The notes below the pieces were generated by a model, which was not told where the DNA came from, did no database searches, and saw only the letters and a program-made list of their open reading frames with translations. A stretch of 64,000 nucleotides of DNA from Sinorhizobium fredii USDA 257 (GTDB lineage Bacteria > Pseudomonadota > Alphaproteobacteria > Rhizobiales > Rhizobiaceae): assembly GCF_000265205.3 (NCBI RefSeq), contig NC_018000.1:5923001-5987000 (forward strand). Direction: 5' to 3'. Numbering within the stretch: position 1 is the stretch's first letter; every line of letters starts with the position of its first letter. Shown here one piece after another: positions 30,527-39,629 of this stretch. The translations under genes were made by a program, and so were the position numbers.

Positions 30527-30724
30527 GGATTGAAAGGACACGTCATCGATCCCGGGCAGTCTCAAAGAGCCAGGATGCTACTCAGCAGCCCGGCGGGCAA
30601 CAGATGCCCACGCAGAGGCCCGAACGCAAGGGGGCGCGAGCAATTAAAAGCATCGGGCTGCCGCCGACCATATCTTGGGGCTCGCTTTACCCGCAAATAT
30701 CGACTTATGGAACAGCGGTGGAAC

Positions 30725-30975
30725 GAATCGGAGACGAATCGCTGACTCCCACCGATTCACTGTATGTTCACGGCTATATATAGTTTCCCGAATGCGGATT
30801 CGCACCACATACTGAATCTACCGTCGAATCATGCCTCGCACCACGATTAAGGACCCGAACCCCATCCACCAACGGTGGAATCGGTGCAAAGGATTCCGAA
30901 TCCAAGAGTCTGGAATGGCTGGAAAATTCTGACCAAGATTCGCGCTCGAAGCTGAGAACTCCGGGAATAAGAATC
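30725..30975. other. Cluster of 13 GANTC (CcrM methylation) sites
   Basis: GANTC begins at 30725, 30736, 30744, 30754, 30797, 30814, 30826, 30878, 30892, 30898, 30906, 30937 and 30971. The first four are 8-11 bases apart, roughly one DNA turn. For DNA of about 62% GC fewer than one site would be expected in this length. CcrM is the cell-cycle adenine methyltransferase of alphaproteobacteria that methylates GANTC. Function of the cluster is unknown. Confidence 0.85.
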
Positions 30976-31171
30976 GTGCCTTGCCTTTCCAGTGCGTCGA
31001 GCCTCCGCCGCTGAAGAAGCACCCGCGGTGTGGCGCTTCCCGATTTGTTCACCACAAGATCTAGATACTCCTCCCGGAATCACCGCCGAAGATGTTCTGG
31101 ACGATCAGCCCGTGACGCTGCACTGGCCGCGCTCATGCACGGCCCCCGCATTGAACGGACCGAGAGAATAT

Positions 31172-31190
31172 GATAAGGAAACCTTATTAT
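31172..31190. promoter_or_regulatory. Candidate operator of the marR-MFS operon
   Basis: ATAAGG-AAA-CCTTAT is a perfect 6-bp inverted repeat (31173-31187) 22 bases before the MarR start. MarR proteins bind such AT-rich palindromes near their own promoters. Autoregulation is inferred from position. Confidence 0.6.
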
Positions 31191-31209
31191 CCTCCTGTGA
31201 ACGATCCAG

Positions 31210-31689
31210 ATGCCCCGAAGACTCGAATCCGACACGATCGGACTGCTGCTCACCGATGTCTCGCGCCTGCTGCGCGGTGCCTTCGACCGCAAGGTCAATG
31301 CGATGGCGCTCGGGATTACGCCCGGGGAAGCGCGCACGCTGATGCAGGTGGCCATGACCGAGGACATCAAGCAGGCGGAGATCGCCACTCGCATGGGGAT
31401 AGAGCCGATGACGCTTTCGGCCTATCTCGATCGCCTCGAGGCGCTCGGGCTCGTGGCGCGCATGCCCGATCCGGCCGACCGGCGCGCCAAGAACGTCGTG
31501 ATCACCGACAAGGCCGATCCGCTGCTTTCCGAACTGATGGCTGGTCTTCGCGAGATGATGAATGCCTATACCGAGAGCCTGGGCGACGAGGGGCGGGAGC
31601 TCTTGCGCGGCAATCTCCGGATCCTGCGTGACAATCTTCGTCGGCTCGATCCTTGCCTCGCCGGCAAGGAGAAAGGGACGGCTGAATGA
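31210..31689 (+). CDS. MarR family transcriptional regulator
   Basis: A 159-residue winged-helix protein with the MarR pattern: LTDVSRLLRGAF, ITPGEARTLM, recognition region QAEIATRMGIEPMTLSAYLDRLEALGLVARMPDPADRRAKNVVITD, and a C-terminal dimerisation helix. It overlaps the MFS gene by 4 bases, so it probably represses its own operon and is released by the drug the pump exports. The start region lacks a strong ribosome site. Confidence 0.9.
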   Translation: MPRRLESDTIGLLLTDVSRLLRGAFDRKVNAMALGITPGEARTLMQVAMTEDIKQAEIATRMGIEPMTLSAYLDRLEALGLVARMPDPADRRAKNVVITDKADPLLSELMAGLREMMNAYTESLGDEGRELLRGNLRILRDNLRRLDPCLAGKEKGTAE

Positions 31690-32924
31690 CGCTCAAGATG
31701 AGCGAGCGGCGCACCAGCATCATCGGTGCCTTCCTGGTCGCGCTCGGGCCGGTGTCCATGGCGCTCTATACGCCGGCGATGCCTGAGCTTGTCCGCGCCT
31801 TCGCCTCCAGCGAAGCGGCGATCAAGATGACGCTGTCGCTCTATTTCGGCGGCTTCGCCTTCGCCCAGCTCGTTTCCGGCACGCTCTCCGACGTCATCGG
31901 CCGGCGACCGGCGACGCTGATCTTCATGGCGATCTACCTCGCCGGCAGCCTGATGGCGGCCTTTGCGCCCTCCGTCGCCGTGCTGCTTGCCGGGCGGCTC
32001 GTGCAGGGGATCGGCGCGTCCGTCGGCATGACGGTGGCCCGCGCCATCGTGCGCGACCAGTTCACCGGCACCACAGCTGCCCGCATCATGAACATGATTG
32101 GTATGATGCTGGCGCTCGGTCCGGCGGTGTCGCCGACGCTCGGCGGCATCGCGCTCGGCCTTTTCGGCTGGCAATCGATCTTCTTCCTGATGGTCGGCTT
32201 CGCGTTGATGGCCTGCTTCAGCGTGCAGTTCTTCATGGTCGAGACGGTGACGCCGGACCGCAGCAAGGGGCACCTGCAGCCAATCCTCGCCGCCTATCGC
32301 GAGCTGCTGGCGGACAGCCGCTTCGTCTCCACGACACTGGTGATCGCCGGCGCGGTCGGGGCCCTCTATGCCTGGGCGACCATGCTGCCCTTCGTGCTGA
32401 TCAGCGAGGTTGGGCTGACACCGACTGAGTTCGGGGTCGGCATGTTGATGCAGTCGGGCCTGTTCTTTTCCGGCACGGTGACGGTGCGGCTCCTGATGCG
32501 GCGCTTTACGCCGCAGGCGCTGGTGCCCGCCGGCCTCTCTTTTATCGCCATGGCGAGCCTCGTCCTTGCCTTCACCATGCATGCGCTGAGCCCGAGTTTT
32601 CTCTCGGTGATGATTCCGATCGGCATCTACGCTTTCGGCATCGCCTTCGTCATGCCCTATATGATGACCGCGGCGATGGTGCCCTTCCCGCAGATCGCCG
32701 GCACGGCGTCGGCGGTGATGGGCTTTATCCAGATGGGTTCCGGCCTTCTCGGCGGCGCGCTGGCCGCCCTCGTCGGCGCACCGGCGCTGGCGCTCGGGAC
32801 GATCATCCCCGGCTTCGGCCTCCTCTCCATCGCGAGCTACCTCTGGTACCGCCGGACTGTGCGCCTGCGCCCGTTGACGGTGCCGGCCTCTGCCGAGGAG
32901 CCGCTGCGCGAGGCGGCGGAATAG
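31686..32924 (+). CDS. Bcr/CflA-type multidrug efflux MFS transporter
   Basis: A 412-residue, 12-helix transporter. The family features are ALYTPAMPELVRAF near the start, the motif A loop GTLSDVIGRRPA, and GRLVQGIGASVGMTVARAIVRD. Bcr/CflA pumps export drugs such as bicyclomycin or chloramphenicol by proton antiport. Coupled to marR by an ATGA overlap. Substrate unknown. Confidence 0.9.
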   Translation: MTLKMSERRTSIIGAFLVALGPVSMALYTPAMPELVRAFASSEAAIKMTLSLYFGGFAFAQLVSGTLSDVIGRRPATLIFMAIYLAGSLMAAFAPSVAVLLAGRLVQGIGASVGMTVARAIVRDQFTGTTAARIMNMIGMMLALGPAVSPTLGGIALGLFGWQSIFFLMVGFALMACFSVQFFMVETVTPDRSKGHLQPILAAYRELLADSRFVSTTLVIAGAVGALYAWATMLPFVLISEVGLTPTEFGVGMLMQSGLFFSGTVTVRLLMRRFTPQALVPAGLSFIAMASLVLAFTMHALSPSFLSVMIPIGIYAFGIAFVMPYMMTAAMVPFPQIAGTASAVMGFIQMGSGLLGGALAALVGAPALALGTIIPGFGLLSIASYLWYRRTVRLRPLTVPASAEEPLREAAE

Positions 32925-32931
32925 CCGCGAC

Positions 32932-32966
32932 AAAAAACCGCGGCAGATTGCTCCGCCGCGGCTTTT
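32932..32966. terminator. Bidirectional terminator between the MFS gene and argG
   Basis: AAAAAA-CCGCGGC-AGATTGCTCC-GCCGCGG-CTTTT: a perfect 7-bp stem with A-run and T-run on the two sides, between convergent genes. It can stop transcription in both directions. Confidence 0.88.
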
Positions 32967-32983
32967 ACTTGAACAGGTGACCT

Positions 32984-34201
32984 TTAGCGGTTGCGCGCGG
33001 CGAGGGTACGCAGGCGCAGCGCGTTGAGCTTGATGAAGCCGGCCGCGTCCTTCTGGTCGTAGGCGCCCTGGTCATCCTCGAAGGTGACGAGCTTGTCCGA
33101 ATAGAGCGACTTGTCGCTCTCGCGGCCGATGACCATGACATTGCCCTTGTAGAGCTTCAGCGTCACTTCGCCTTCCACATGTTCCTGGCTCTTATCGATT
33201 GCCGCCTGCAGCATCTCGCGCTCCGGCGAGAACCAGAAGCCGTAATAGATGAGCTCCGCGTAGCGCGGCATCAGTTCGTCCTTCAGATGTGCGGCGCCGC
33301 GGTCGAGCGTGATGCTCTCGATGGCGCGGTGGGCGGCCAGCAGGATCGTGCCGCCGGGGGTCTCGTAGACCCCGCGCGACTTCATGCCGACGAAGCGGTT
33401 CTCGACGAGATCGAGGCGGCCGATGCCGTTGTCACGGCCATAGTCGTTGAGCTTGGCGAGCAGCGTCGCGGGCGACAGGCGCGCGCCGTTGATCGACACC
33501 GCATCGCCGCGCTCGAAGCCGACCTTGATGACGGTCGCCTGGTCGGGCGCTGCCTCCGGAGAAATGGTGCGCATGTGCACGTATTCCGGAGCCTCCTGCG
33601 CCGGGTCTTCCAGAACCTTGCCTTCCGAGGAGGAGTGCAGCAGGTTGGCGTCGACGGAGAAGGGCGCCTCGCCCTTCTTGTCCTTGGCGACCGGGATCTG
33701 GTGCTTCTCGGCGAATTCGAGAAGGTCGGTCCGGCTCTTGAACGACCAGTCGCGCCAGGGGGCGATGATCTTGATGTCGGGGTTCAGCGCGTAAGCCGAG
33801 AGCTCGAAGCGGACCTGGTCATTGCCCTTGCCGGTCGCGCCGTGGGCGATCGCGTCGGCGCCGGTCTTCCTGGCGATGTCGATCAGGTGCTTGGAGATCA
33901 GCGGACGGGCGATCGAGGTGCCGAGCAGGTAGACGCCTTCATAGACCGCATTGGCGCGGAACATCGGGAAGACGAAGTCCTTGACGAATTCCTCGCGGAC
34001 GTCCTCGATGTAGATCTCCTTGATGCCGAGCATCTCGGCCTTCTTGCGGGCCGGCTCCAACTCCTCGCCCTGGCCGAGATCGGCGGTGAAGGTCACCACT
34101 TCGGCGCCCAGCTCCGTCTGCAGCCATTTGAGGATGATCGAGGTGTCGAGACCGCCGGAATAGGCGAGTACGACCTTCTTCACGTCTTTGTGCGATGCCA
34201 T
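32984..34201 (-). CDS. argG: Argininosuccinate synthase
   Basis: A 405-residue protein with the ATP-binding AYSGGLDTS (13-21), [10 protein letters not shown] and APWRDWSF blocks of ArgG. It joins citrulline and aspartate to give argininosuccinate in arginine synthesis. The ATG at 34201 begins [17 protein letters not shown]; the in-frame ATG further up is not conserved. Transcribed alone, divergent from a LysE-type exporter. Confidence 0.97.
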   Translation of the reverse strand: MASHKDVKKVVLAYSGGLDTSIILKWLQTELGAEVVTFTADLGQGEELEPARKKAEMLGIKEIYIEDVREEFVKDFVFPMFRANAVYEGVYLLGTSIARPLISKHLIDIARKTGADAIAHGATGKGNDQVRFELSAYALNPDIKIIAPWRDWSFKSRTDLLEFAEKHQIPVAKDKKGEAPFSVDANLLHSSSEGKVLEDPAQEAPEYVHMRTISPEAAPDQATVIKVGFERGDAVSINGARLSPATLLAKLNDYGRDNGIGRLDLVENRFVGMKSRGVYETPGGTILLAAHRAIESITLDRGAAHLKDELMPRYAELIYYGFWFSPEREMLQAAIDKSQEHVEGEVTLKLYKGNVMVIGRESDKSLYSDKLVTFEDDQGAYDQKDAAGFIKLNALRLRTLAARNR

Positions 34202-34372
34202 GATGTCTGTCCGTCTGCTCTCAAAAGCGGCGATGCCGCCGTGCAAAAAATCTGCGGCACTTTAGCTAGAACTCGAAGCGATACAAGCGGAACCAGCGTC
34301 GTGCGCACGAATCCGCTGGCCAAAGTGCGTGCCCGGCGGTATCAGCAGGGATCACCGACCGGGAAAAATGCC

Positions 34373-35014
34373 ATGGATTTCGTGCCCAGCCTGCCGACCC
34401 TCCTCGCCTTTGCCGCCGCCAGCCTGCTTCTGGCCGCAACGCCGGGACCGGACATGACGCTTTCGATCAGCCGCGCGCTGGCACAGGGCAAGAAGGCCGC
34501 GCTCTTCGTGGTGGTCGGTACCGGCCTCGGAATCGTCGTCCACACGCTGCTGGTCGCCTTCGGCATCTCGGCGCTGATCACCGCCTCGCCGACCGCCTTC
34601 CTGGTCTTGAAGACGGGCGGTGCCGCCTATCTCCTGTGGCTGGCGATCCAGGCGATCCGCTACGGGTCGAGCCTGTCGGTGACGAAGGTCACGGAGACAA
34701 GGGGCTCGGCGCTGTCCAATATCGCAACCGGCTTTTCGGTCAACATCCTCAATCCGAAAGTCGTGATCTTCTTCATGACCTTCCTGCCGCAGTTCGTCAG
34801 CGCCGACGATCCGGCAGTGACCGGCAAGCTCCTGTTCCTCGGTTTCTTCTTCATCGCCATCGGCATGCCGGTCAACGCGCTGGTCGTGCTCGCCGCCGAC
34901 TGGCTAGCGGCCTGGCTGCAGCGCAACAAGCGGGTGATGCGGGCGATCGACTACAGCTTCGCCGGGGTCTTTTCCATTTTCGCCGTCAAGATCTTCCTGA
35001 CGCAGTCGCGCTGA
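34373..35014 (+). CDS. LysE/RhtB family exporter
   Basis: A 213-residue membrane protein with the signature AATPGPDMTLSISRALAQGKKAALFV and FSVNILNPKVVIFFMTFLPQF, matching the LysE/RhtB family. It lies divergent from argG across 170 bases, so arginine or a related amino acid is a possible substrate, but that is only positional. A dispersed repeat begins at its stop codon. Confidence 0.87.
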   Translation: MDFVPSLPTLLAFAAASLLLAATPGPDMTLSISRALAQGKKAALFVVVGTGLGIVVHTLLVAFGISALITASPTAFLVLKTGGAAYLLWLAIQAIRYGSSLSVTKVTETRGSALSNIATGFSVNILNPKVVIFFMTFLPQFVSADDPAVTGKLLFLGFFFIAIGMPVNALVVLAADWLAAWLQRNKRVMRAIDYSFAGVFSIFAVKIFLTQSR

Positions 35015-35100
35015 CTACAGCGCCGCGCGTCTTTTCAGACGCACAAGGGTCGCTGTAGCACGTTGATTTGCTGCATGTTTATATCCTTAAATCGAAAGGA
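35015..35100. repeat. Two-hairpin dispersed repeat, copy B
   Basis: CTACAGCGCCGCGCGTC-TTTTCA-GACGC...GGTCGCTGTAG forms the main hairpin, followed by CACGTTGATTTGCTGCATGTTTATATCCTTAAATCGAAAGGA, the remnant of the second. It begins directly at the stop codon of the exporter gene. Confidence 0.75.
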
Positions 35101-35122
35101 AACATCCAGTAGCGGTCGCCGA

Positions 35123-35917
35123 TCAACCGATCAGCAGCGCATCGTCGTCGAGCGTCTGGCCGCGGATGCGGCGGAACATGGCAATCAAGTCTTCCACCTG
35201 CAGCGTCTTGCGGCTGTCGCCGGCGACGTCGAGCACGATCTCGCCGCCGTGCAGCATGATGGTGCGATGACCGAAATCGAGCGCCTGGCGCATCGAATGG
35301 GTGACCATCAGCGTTGTCAGCTTGCGTCCGGAAACGATCTTCTGCGTGAGGTTCATGATGAACTCGGCCATGCCCGGATCGAGCGCTGCGGTGTGTTCGT
35401 CGAGCAGCAGCACTTCGGAACCGGCGAGCGTCGCCATCACCAGCGAGACGGCCTGGCGCTGACCGCCAGAGAGGAGATCCATGCGGTCGCGCATGCGGTT
35501 CTCGAGACCGAGATTGAGCTCGGCGATGCGCTCGCGGAAATGCTCGCGGCGCTTCGGTCCGAGGGCCGGCGTGAGCCCCCGGCCCTCACCGCGCCTGGCG
35601 GCAAGCGCCAGGTTTTCCTCGATCGAAAGCGCGCCGCAACTGCCGGCGAGCGGGTCCTGGAAGACCCGCGCAACGAGACCGGCGCGGGCGGCCGTGCCCT
35701 TGCGCGTCACGTCGGTCTTACCGATCGTCACGCGGCCGCCGCTGGACAGCACGTCGCCGGCGAGGACGCCGAGCAACGTCGATTTGCCGGCGCCGTTCGA
35801 GCCGATTACGGTCACGAAGGCGCCTTGCTCGATCGTCAGGGTGACACCGTTCAGCGCCTGTTTCTGCAACGGCGTGCCCTTGCCGAAGACGACCTGGATG
35901 GTCTCGAGGTTGATCAT
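35123..35917 (-). CDS. ABC transporter ATPase (ABC_sub_bind-type importer)
   Basis: A 264-residue ATPase: Walker A GSNGAGKST (39-47), signature LSGGQRQAVSLVMA, Walker B LLLDEHTAALDP (with His after DE, as is common in this COG1101-like group) and switch THSMRQAL. It is the last gene of a binding protein-permease-ATPase operon and overlaps the permease gene by 4 bases. Confidence 0.88.
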   Translation of the reverse strand: MINLETIQVVFGKGTPLQKQALNGVTLTIEQGAFVTVIGSNGAGKSTLLGVLAGDVLSSGGRVTIGKTDVTRKGTAARAGLVARVFQDPLAGSCGALSIEENLALAARRGEGRGLTPALGPKRREHFRERIAELNLGLENRMRDRMDLLSGGQRQAVSLVMATLAGSEVLLLDEHTAALDPGMAEFIMNLTQKIVSGRKLTTLMVTHSMRQALDFGHRTIMLHGGEIVLDVAGDSRKTLQVEDLIAMFRRIRGQTLDDDALLIG

Positions 35918-36792
35918 GCGGCACCTCCACGGCGCAGGCGGGGCAGGACGAGCGCCACGGTGACGAGCACGGCGGTCACGAAATTGAGGTCGGAGGCCTG
36001 TAGGCCGAGCGTATCGGTCGACAGCGCCACCTGAATGGCGATGCGATATAGGATCGATCCGAGCACGCAGCCGACGAGCGCCAGCAGAATGCCGCGGGCG
36101 CCGAGAAGCGTCTCGCCGATGATCACCGCGGCGAGGCCCACGACAATCGTCCCGACACCCGAGGTCACGTCGGCAAAGCCGTTGGTCTGGGCGAAGAGGG
36201 CGCCGCCTAAGGCAACGAGCGCGTTGGAAATTGCCATGCCGATGTAAATCTGACGGCTGGTGTCGACCCCTTGCGCCCGCGCCATGCGGGCATTCGCGCC
36301 GGTCGCCCGCATCGCCAAGCCCGCATCGCTTTCGAGGAAGCGCCAGACGAGAACGACGGCGAGGACCACCAGGATGCCGACGAAGAGCGGCCGCATGTAG
36401 AAATCCCTGAGGCCGAGCCCGTAGAAGGGCGACAGCATCGTGTCGGCATTGATCAGCGCCACGTTCGGCTTGCCCATTACCCTGAGATTGACGGAGAAGA
36501 GCGCGATCATCGTCAGGATTGAGGCAAGCAGGTTCAGGATCTTGAACCGCACGTTCAGGAGCGCCGTTACCATCCCTGCCGCCGCACCAGCAACCATCGC
36601 GACGGACGCGGCCAGCCATGGATTGACCCCGGCGATGATCAGCACCGCAGTCACCGCCGCGCCGAGCGGAAAGGATCCGTCGACCGTGAGGTCGGGAAAG
36701 TCGAGCACCCGGAAAGCGAGAAAGACGCCGACGGCGACGAACGCATAGACGAGCCCCAGTTCCACGGCTCCCCAGAAAGCAATTTGACTCAA
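35914..36792 (-). CDS. ABC transporter permease
   Basis: A 292-residue permease with about eight to nine hydrophobic segments and the branched-chain/ribose-type pattern LDFPDLTVDGSFPLGAAV and MRATGANARMARAQGVDTSRQIY. This combination, with an ABC_sub_bind partner, resembles tryptophan/tyrosine (TrpXYZ-like) importers of other bacteria. Substrate not proven. Confidence 0.87.
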   Translation of the reverse strand: MSQIAFWGAVELGLVYAFVAVGVFLAFRVLDFPDLTVDGSFPLGAAVTAVLIIAGVNPWLAASVAMVAGAAAGMVTALLNVRFKILNLLASILTMIALFSVNLRVMGKPNVALINADTMLSPFYGLGLRDFYMRPLFVGILVVLAVVLVWRFLESDAGLAMRATGANARMARAQGVDTSRQIYIGMAISNALVALGGALFAQTNGFADVTSGVGTIVVGLAAVIIGETLLGARGILLALVGCVLGSILYRIAIQVALSTDTLGLQASDLNFVTAVLVTVALVLPRLRRGGAA

Positions 36793-36903
36793 CGCCGGTA
36801 GTCCTCTTCTCAGGCGCTCCGCACTTCATGCGGAACGTGACCTTCTGAATTTGAACAGGATGCCGGCGGAAGGCCGGCAATTTCATTCCGCTCGATAAGT
36901 GAA

Positions 36904-36928
36904 CCGCCCCCGTATGATACGGGGGCGG
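36904..36928 (-). other. Strong intercistronic hairpin within the ABC operon
   Basis: CCGCCCCCGTA-TGA-TACGGGGGCGG is a perfect 11-bp stem with a three-base loop, 36 bases after the binding-protein stop and before the permease. There is no T-run after it on the minus strand. Such hairpins commonly protect the upstream message and give more binding protein than permease. Confidence 0.85.
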
Positions 36929-36964
36929 CAGTTAGGCAATAAAAGCGACCCCTAGCGGGCGCTG

Positions 36965-37918
36965 TTACTCGATCACACGGGTCGCGCGGCCGAGGACGCT
37001 TTCCGGCAGGGTCACGCCCATCTTGGCAGCGGCGCCCTTGTTGATCACGAGATCGCTGCCGGCGGCAACCTTGACGGCGATGTCGCCCGGATTTTCGCCC
37101 TTGAGAACGCGCACGACCACTTCGCCGGTCTGCTTGCCGACGTCGTAGTAGTTGAAGCCGAGGGCGGCAATCGAGCCGCGCGAGACGGAGTCCGTATCGG
37201 CAGTGAAGAGCGGCAGCTTGCTTTCCGCGGCAACGGCCACGGCGCCTTCGAGCGCGGAGATGATCGTGTTGTCGGTCGGGACATAGATCGCATCGGCGCG
37301 GCCCACGAGGGCGCGGGCGGCACCCTGCACTTCGGCCGATTTCGTCGCGGCGGACTCGACGACGGTGAGGCCCGCCTTTTCGGCTTCGGACTTCAGGGCG
37401 GCGAGTAGCGAAACGGAGTTCGCCTCGCCGGAATTGTAGAGATAGCCGATAGACTTCGCATTCGGCAGGATTTCCTTGATCAGCGCCACGTGTTCAGCAA
37501 CCGGCGACATGTCGGAGAGGCCGGTGACGTTGCCGCCAGGCTTTTCCATGTCCTTGACGAGCTGGGCGCCGAGCGGATCGGAAACGGCGGTAAACACCAC
37601 CGGAATGTCGCGCGTCGAGGAAACGACGGCCTGCGCCGACGGCGTCGAGATCGGCACGATCACGTTCGGTGCCTCGCCGGCAAATTGCCGGGCGATCTGC
37701 GCCGCGGTGGCGGGATTGCCCTGCGCCGACTCGTAGATGAATTTCAGGTTCTCGCCTTCTTTGTAGCCGGCGGCGGCAAGCGCGTCCTTGACTCCGTCGC
37801 GCGCGGCATCAAGAGCCGGATGCTCGACGATCGCGGTGACCGCGACCGTCACCTCGTCGGCGCGCGCCGGCAAGGCAATGGCGGCGGTGGCGGCAAGCGC
37901 GATGAGAAGTGAACGCAT
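36965..37918 (-). CDS. ABC transporter substrate-binding protein (ABC_sub_bind family)
   Basis: A 317-residue periplasmic protein with signal peptide ending near LPARA (about residue 20). VPISTPSAQAVVSSTRDIPVVFTAVSDPLGAQLV and NVTGLSDMSPV are typical of the PF04392 family, whose known members bind aromatic amino acids. First gene of a three-gene operon; ATG follows GGAGGACACCC. A cluster of GATGGG-type repeats lies upstream. Confidence 0.88.
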   Translation of the reverse strand: MRSLLIALAATAAIALPARADEVTVAVTAIVEHPALDAARDGVKDALAAAGYKEGENLKFIYESAQGNPATAAQIARQFAGEAPNVIVPISTPSAQAVVSSTRDIPVVFTAVSDPLGAQLVKDMEKPGGNVTGLSDMSPVAEHVALIKEILPNAKSIGYLYNSGEANSVSLLAALKSEAEKAGLTVVESAATKSAEVQGAARALVGRADAIYVPTDNTIISALEGAVAVAAESKLPLFTADTDSVSRGSIAALGFNYYDVGKQTGEVVVRVLKGENPGDIAVKVAAGSDLVINKGAAAKMGVTLPESVLGRATRVIE

Positions 37919-38020
37919 GGGTGTCCTCCGATTTTGACGAGCGGGAATTAACGGCTAGCCGCGTCGTGAACCTGCTCAGGATGAATTGCCGCTTTCTTAG
38001 GCATCGGAGTGGATGAAATC

Positions 38021-38066
38021 AATCGATGGGAAATGCTTCACCCATCAATTTTCTTCATCGATGGGA
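38021..38066. promoter_or_regulatory. Repeated ATCGATGGG elements upstream of the binding-protein gene
   Basis: ATCGATGGG (38022-38030), inverted CCCATCAAT (38041-38049) and CATCGATGGG (38056-38065) occur within 45 bases, about 100 bases upstream of the ABC operon start. They look like operator half-sites for an unidentified regulator. Confidence 0.4.
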
Positions 38067-38097
38067 TAGCGGCCCACCTAGATCAGGATCGGGATCG

Positions 38098-38123
38098 CCT
38101 TCTCCCCGCATGCGGGGAGAAGG
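38098..38123. repeat. RIME core palindrome
   Basis: A perfect 26-base palindrome, CCTTCTCCCCGC-AT-GCGGGGAGAAGG, the core of the rhizobial RIME-type element, 34 bases after the rlmN stop. It may double as an end for the rlmN message. Confidence 0.8.
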
Positions 38124-38156
38124 TGACGGCACGCGGACGGAACAAATTGAGCCGTC

Positions 38157-39392
38157 TCAATCCTCGCCGTGATTGGCGATCATCATCGCCTCGAAGGCGA
38201 GCCGGTCGACCTTGCGCATGCGCTCCGATTCCGACTTCAGCTGGCCGCAGGCGGCCAGGATGTCGCGGCCGCGGGGGGTGCGGATCGGCGAGGCATAGCC
38301 GGCCTGGTTGATGAAATCGGCGAAAGCCTCGATCTGCTCCCAGTCGGAACACTGATAGTTGGTGCCGGGCCAGGGATTGAAGGGGATGAGGTTGATCTTC
38401 GCCGGGATCCCCTTCAAGAGCTTCACCAGTTCCTTGGCATCTTGCAGGCTGTCGTTGACGTCCTTCAGCATCACATATTCGAAGGTGATGCGGCGCGCGT
38501 TGGAAAGCCCGGGATAGGCGCGGCAGGCGTCCATCAGCTCCTTCAGCGGATATTTCTTGTTGATCGGCACCAGCATGTCGCGCAACTCGTCATTGACGGC
38601 GTGCAGCGAGATGGCCAGCATGACGCCGATTTCTTCGCCGGTGCGATAGATCTCCGGTACGATCCCCGAAGTCGAGAGCGTGATGCGCCGCTTCGACAGC
38701 GACAGCCCATCGCCGTCCGAGGCGATCAGAAGCGCCGTCTTGACGTTCTCGAAATTGTAGAGCGGCTCGCCCATGCCCATCATCACGACGTTGGTGATTT
38801 TGCGGCCCTCGGCCGGGACGATCGCGCCCTGCGGCGTGTCGCGCTCCGGGAAGTCGCCGAGCCGGTCGCGCGCGAGCAGAAGCTGCGAGAGGATTTCCTC
38901 GGCCGTCAGATTGCGCACCAGCTTCTGCGTGCCGGTGTGGCAGAAGGAACAGGTGAGCGTGCAGCCGACCTGGCTTGAGATGCAGAGCGTGCCGCGGCCT
39001 TCCTCAGGGATATAGACGGTCTCGATCTCCACGGGCCGGCCGGCGCCGCGCGGCGGAAAGCGCAGCAGCCACTTGCGCGTGCCGTCGCCTGAAACCTGTT
39101 CCTCGACGATCTCCGGCCGGGCGATGGTGAAATGCTCCTTGAGCATTTCACGCATGTCCTTGGAGACGTTCGACATCTGGTCGAAGTCCGAGACGCCGCG
39201 CACATAGAGCCAGTGCCAGAGCTGGCTCACCCGCATCTTGACCTGTCGCTCCGGCACGCCTTTTTCGACCAGCAGTGTGGCCATGTCCTCGCGCAACAGG
39301 CCGATCAGCGACGGCTTTTCCGACTGCGGCGCAGGCCGCACCTGCGGCGCCTTGACGATCTCCGCCCTGTTCAAGATCTCGGTGGCTGCCAT
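38157..39392 (-). CDS. rlmN: Dual-specificity rRNA/tRNA methyltransferase RlmN
   Basis: A 411-residue radical-SAM protein. The cluster cysteines are in CTLTCSFC (144, 148 and 151), followed by the SAM-binding GMGEPL motif; the C-terminal Cys in AACGQL is the methyl-carrier pair partner. It methylates C2 of A2503 in 23S rRNA and A37 in some tRNAs. Transcribed alone on the minus strand, downstream of the IalB gene. Confidence 0.96.
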   Translation of the reverse strand: MAATEILNRAEIVKAPQVRPAPQSEKPSLIGLLREDMATLLVEKGVPERQVKMRVSQLWHWLYVRGVSDFDQMSNVSKDMREMLKEHFTIARPEIVEEQVSGDGTRKWLLRFPPRGAGRPVEIETVYIPEEGRGTLCISSQVGCTLTCSFCHTGTQKLVRNLTAEEILSQLLLARDRLGDFPERDTPQGAIVPAEGRKITNVVMMGMGEPLYNFENVKTALLIASDGDGLSLSKRRITLSTSGIVPEIYRTGEEIGVMLAISLHAVNDELRDMLVPINKKYPLKELMDACRAYPGLSNARRITFEYVMLKDVNDSLQDAKELVKLLKGIPAKINLIPFNPWPGTNYQCSDWEQIEAFADFINQAGYASPIRTPRGRDILAACGQLKSESERMRKVDRLAFEAMMIANHGED

Positions 39393-39575
39393 GCTCTCGA
39401 TGTCCTGTCGTACAGCAAAGAGGCGTCCGGAGAACGATTCCGGACTATTTCCCAGTGCTCGAATTGAAATCTGGTGAGCCTCGACGCGCGCTCGACGGGG
39501 GCGCGGGGCTCCGAATTTGCCGGCGCTTTAGCATTCTTTCGTCGGCGAGTCACCATGAGCGCTTCACCCGGAACG

Positions 39576-39603
39576 CAAAAAGGCCGGCGCGGTGGCCGGC
39601 CTT
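39576..39603 (-). terminator. Intrinsic terminator of the IalB-like gene
   Basis: On the minus strand AGGCCGGC-CACCGC-GCCGGCCT followed by TTTT. It starts 27 bases after the stop codon. Confidence 0.9.
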
Positions 39604-39629
39604 TGCAATCAACAACAGGCCGGCGCGGC

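Larger units (their letters stand above)
30527..31209. other. Long non-coding stretch between the helicase gene and marR
   Basis: No gene is supported in about 680 bases; short open frames here have no recognisable features. It contains the GANTC-rich segment (30725-30975), an AT palindrome CTATATATAG (30773-30782), a hairpin CCACC-AAC-GGTGG (30866-30878), a direct repeat TCGCACCAC (30800 and 30836) and the marR operator candidate (31172-31190). Confidence 0.7.

Noticed and set aside
30992..31342. Short plus-strand open frame across the marR start
   Set aside because: No ribosome site, no homology, and it conflicts with the well-supported MarR frame.
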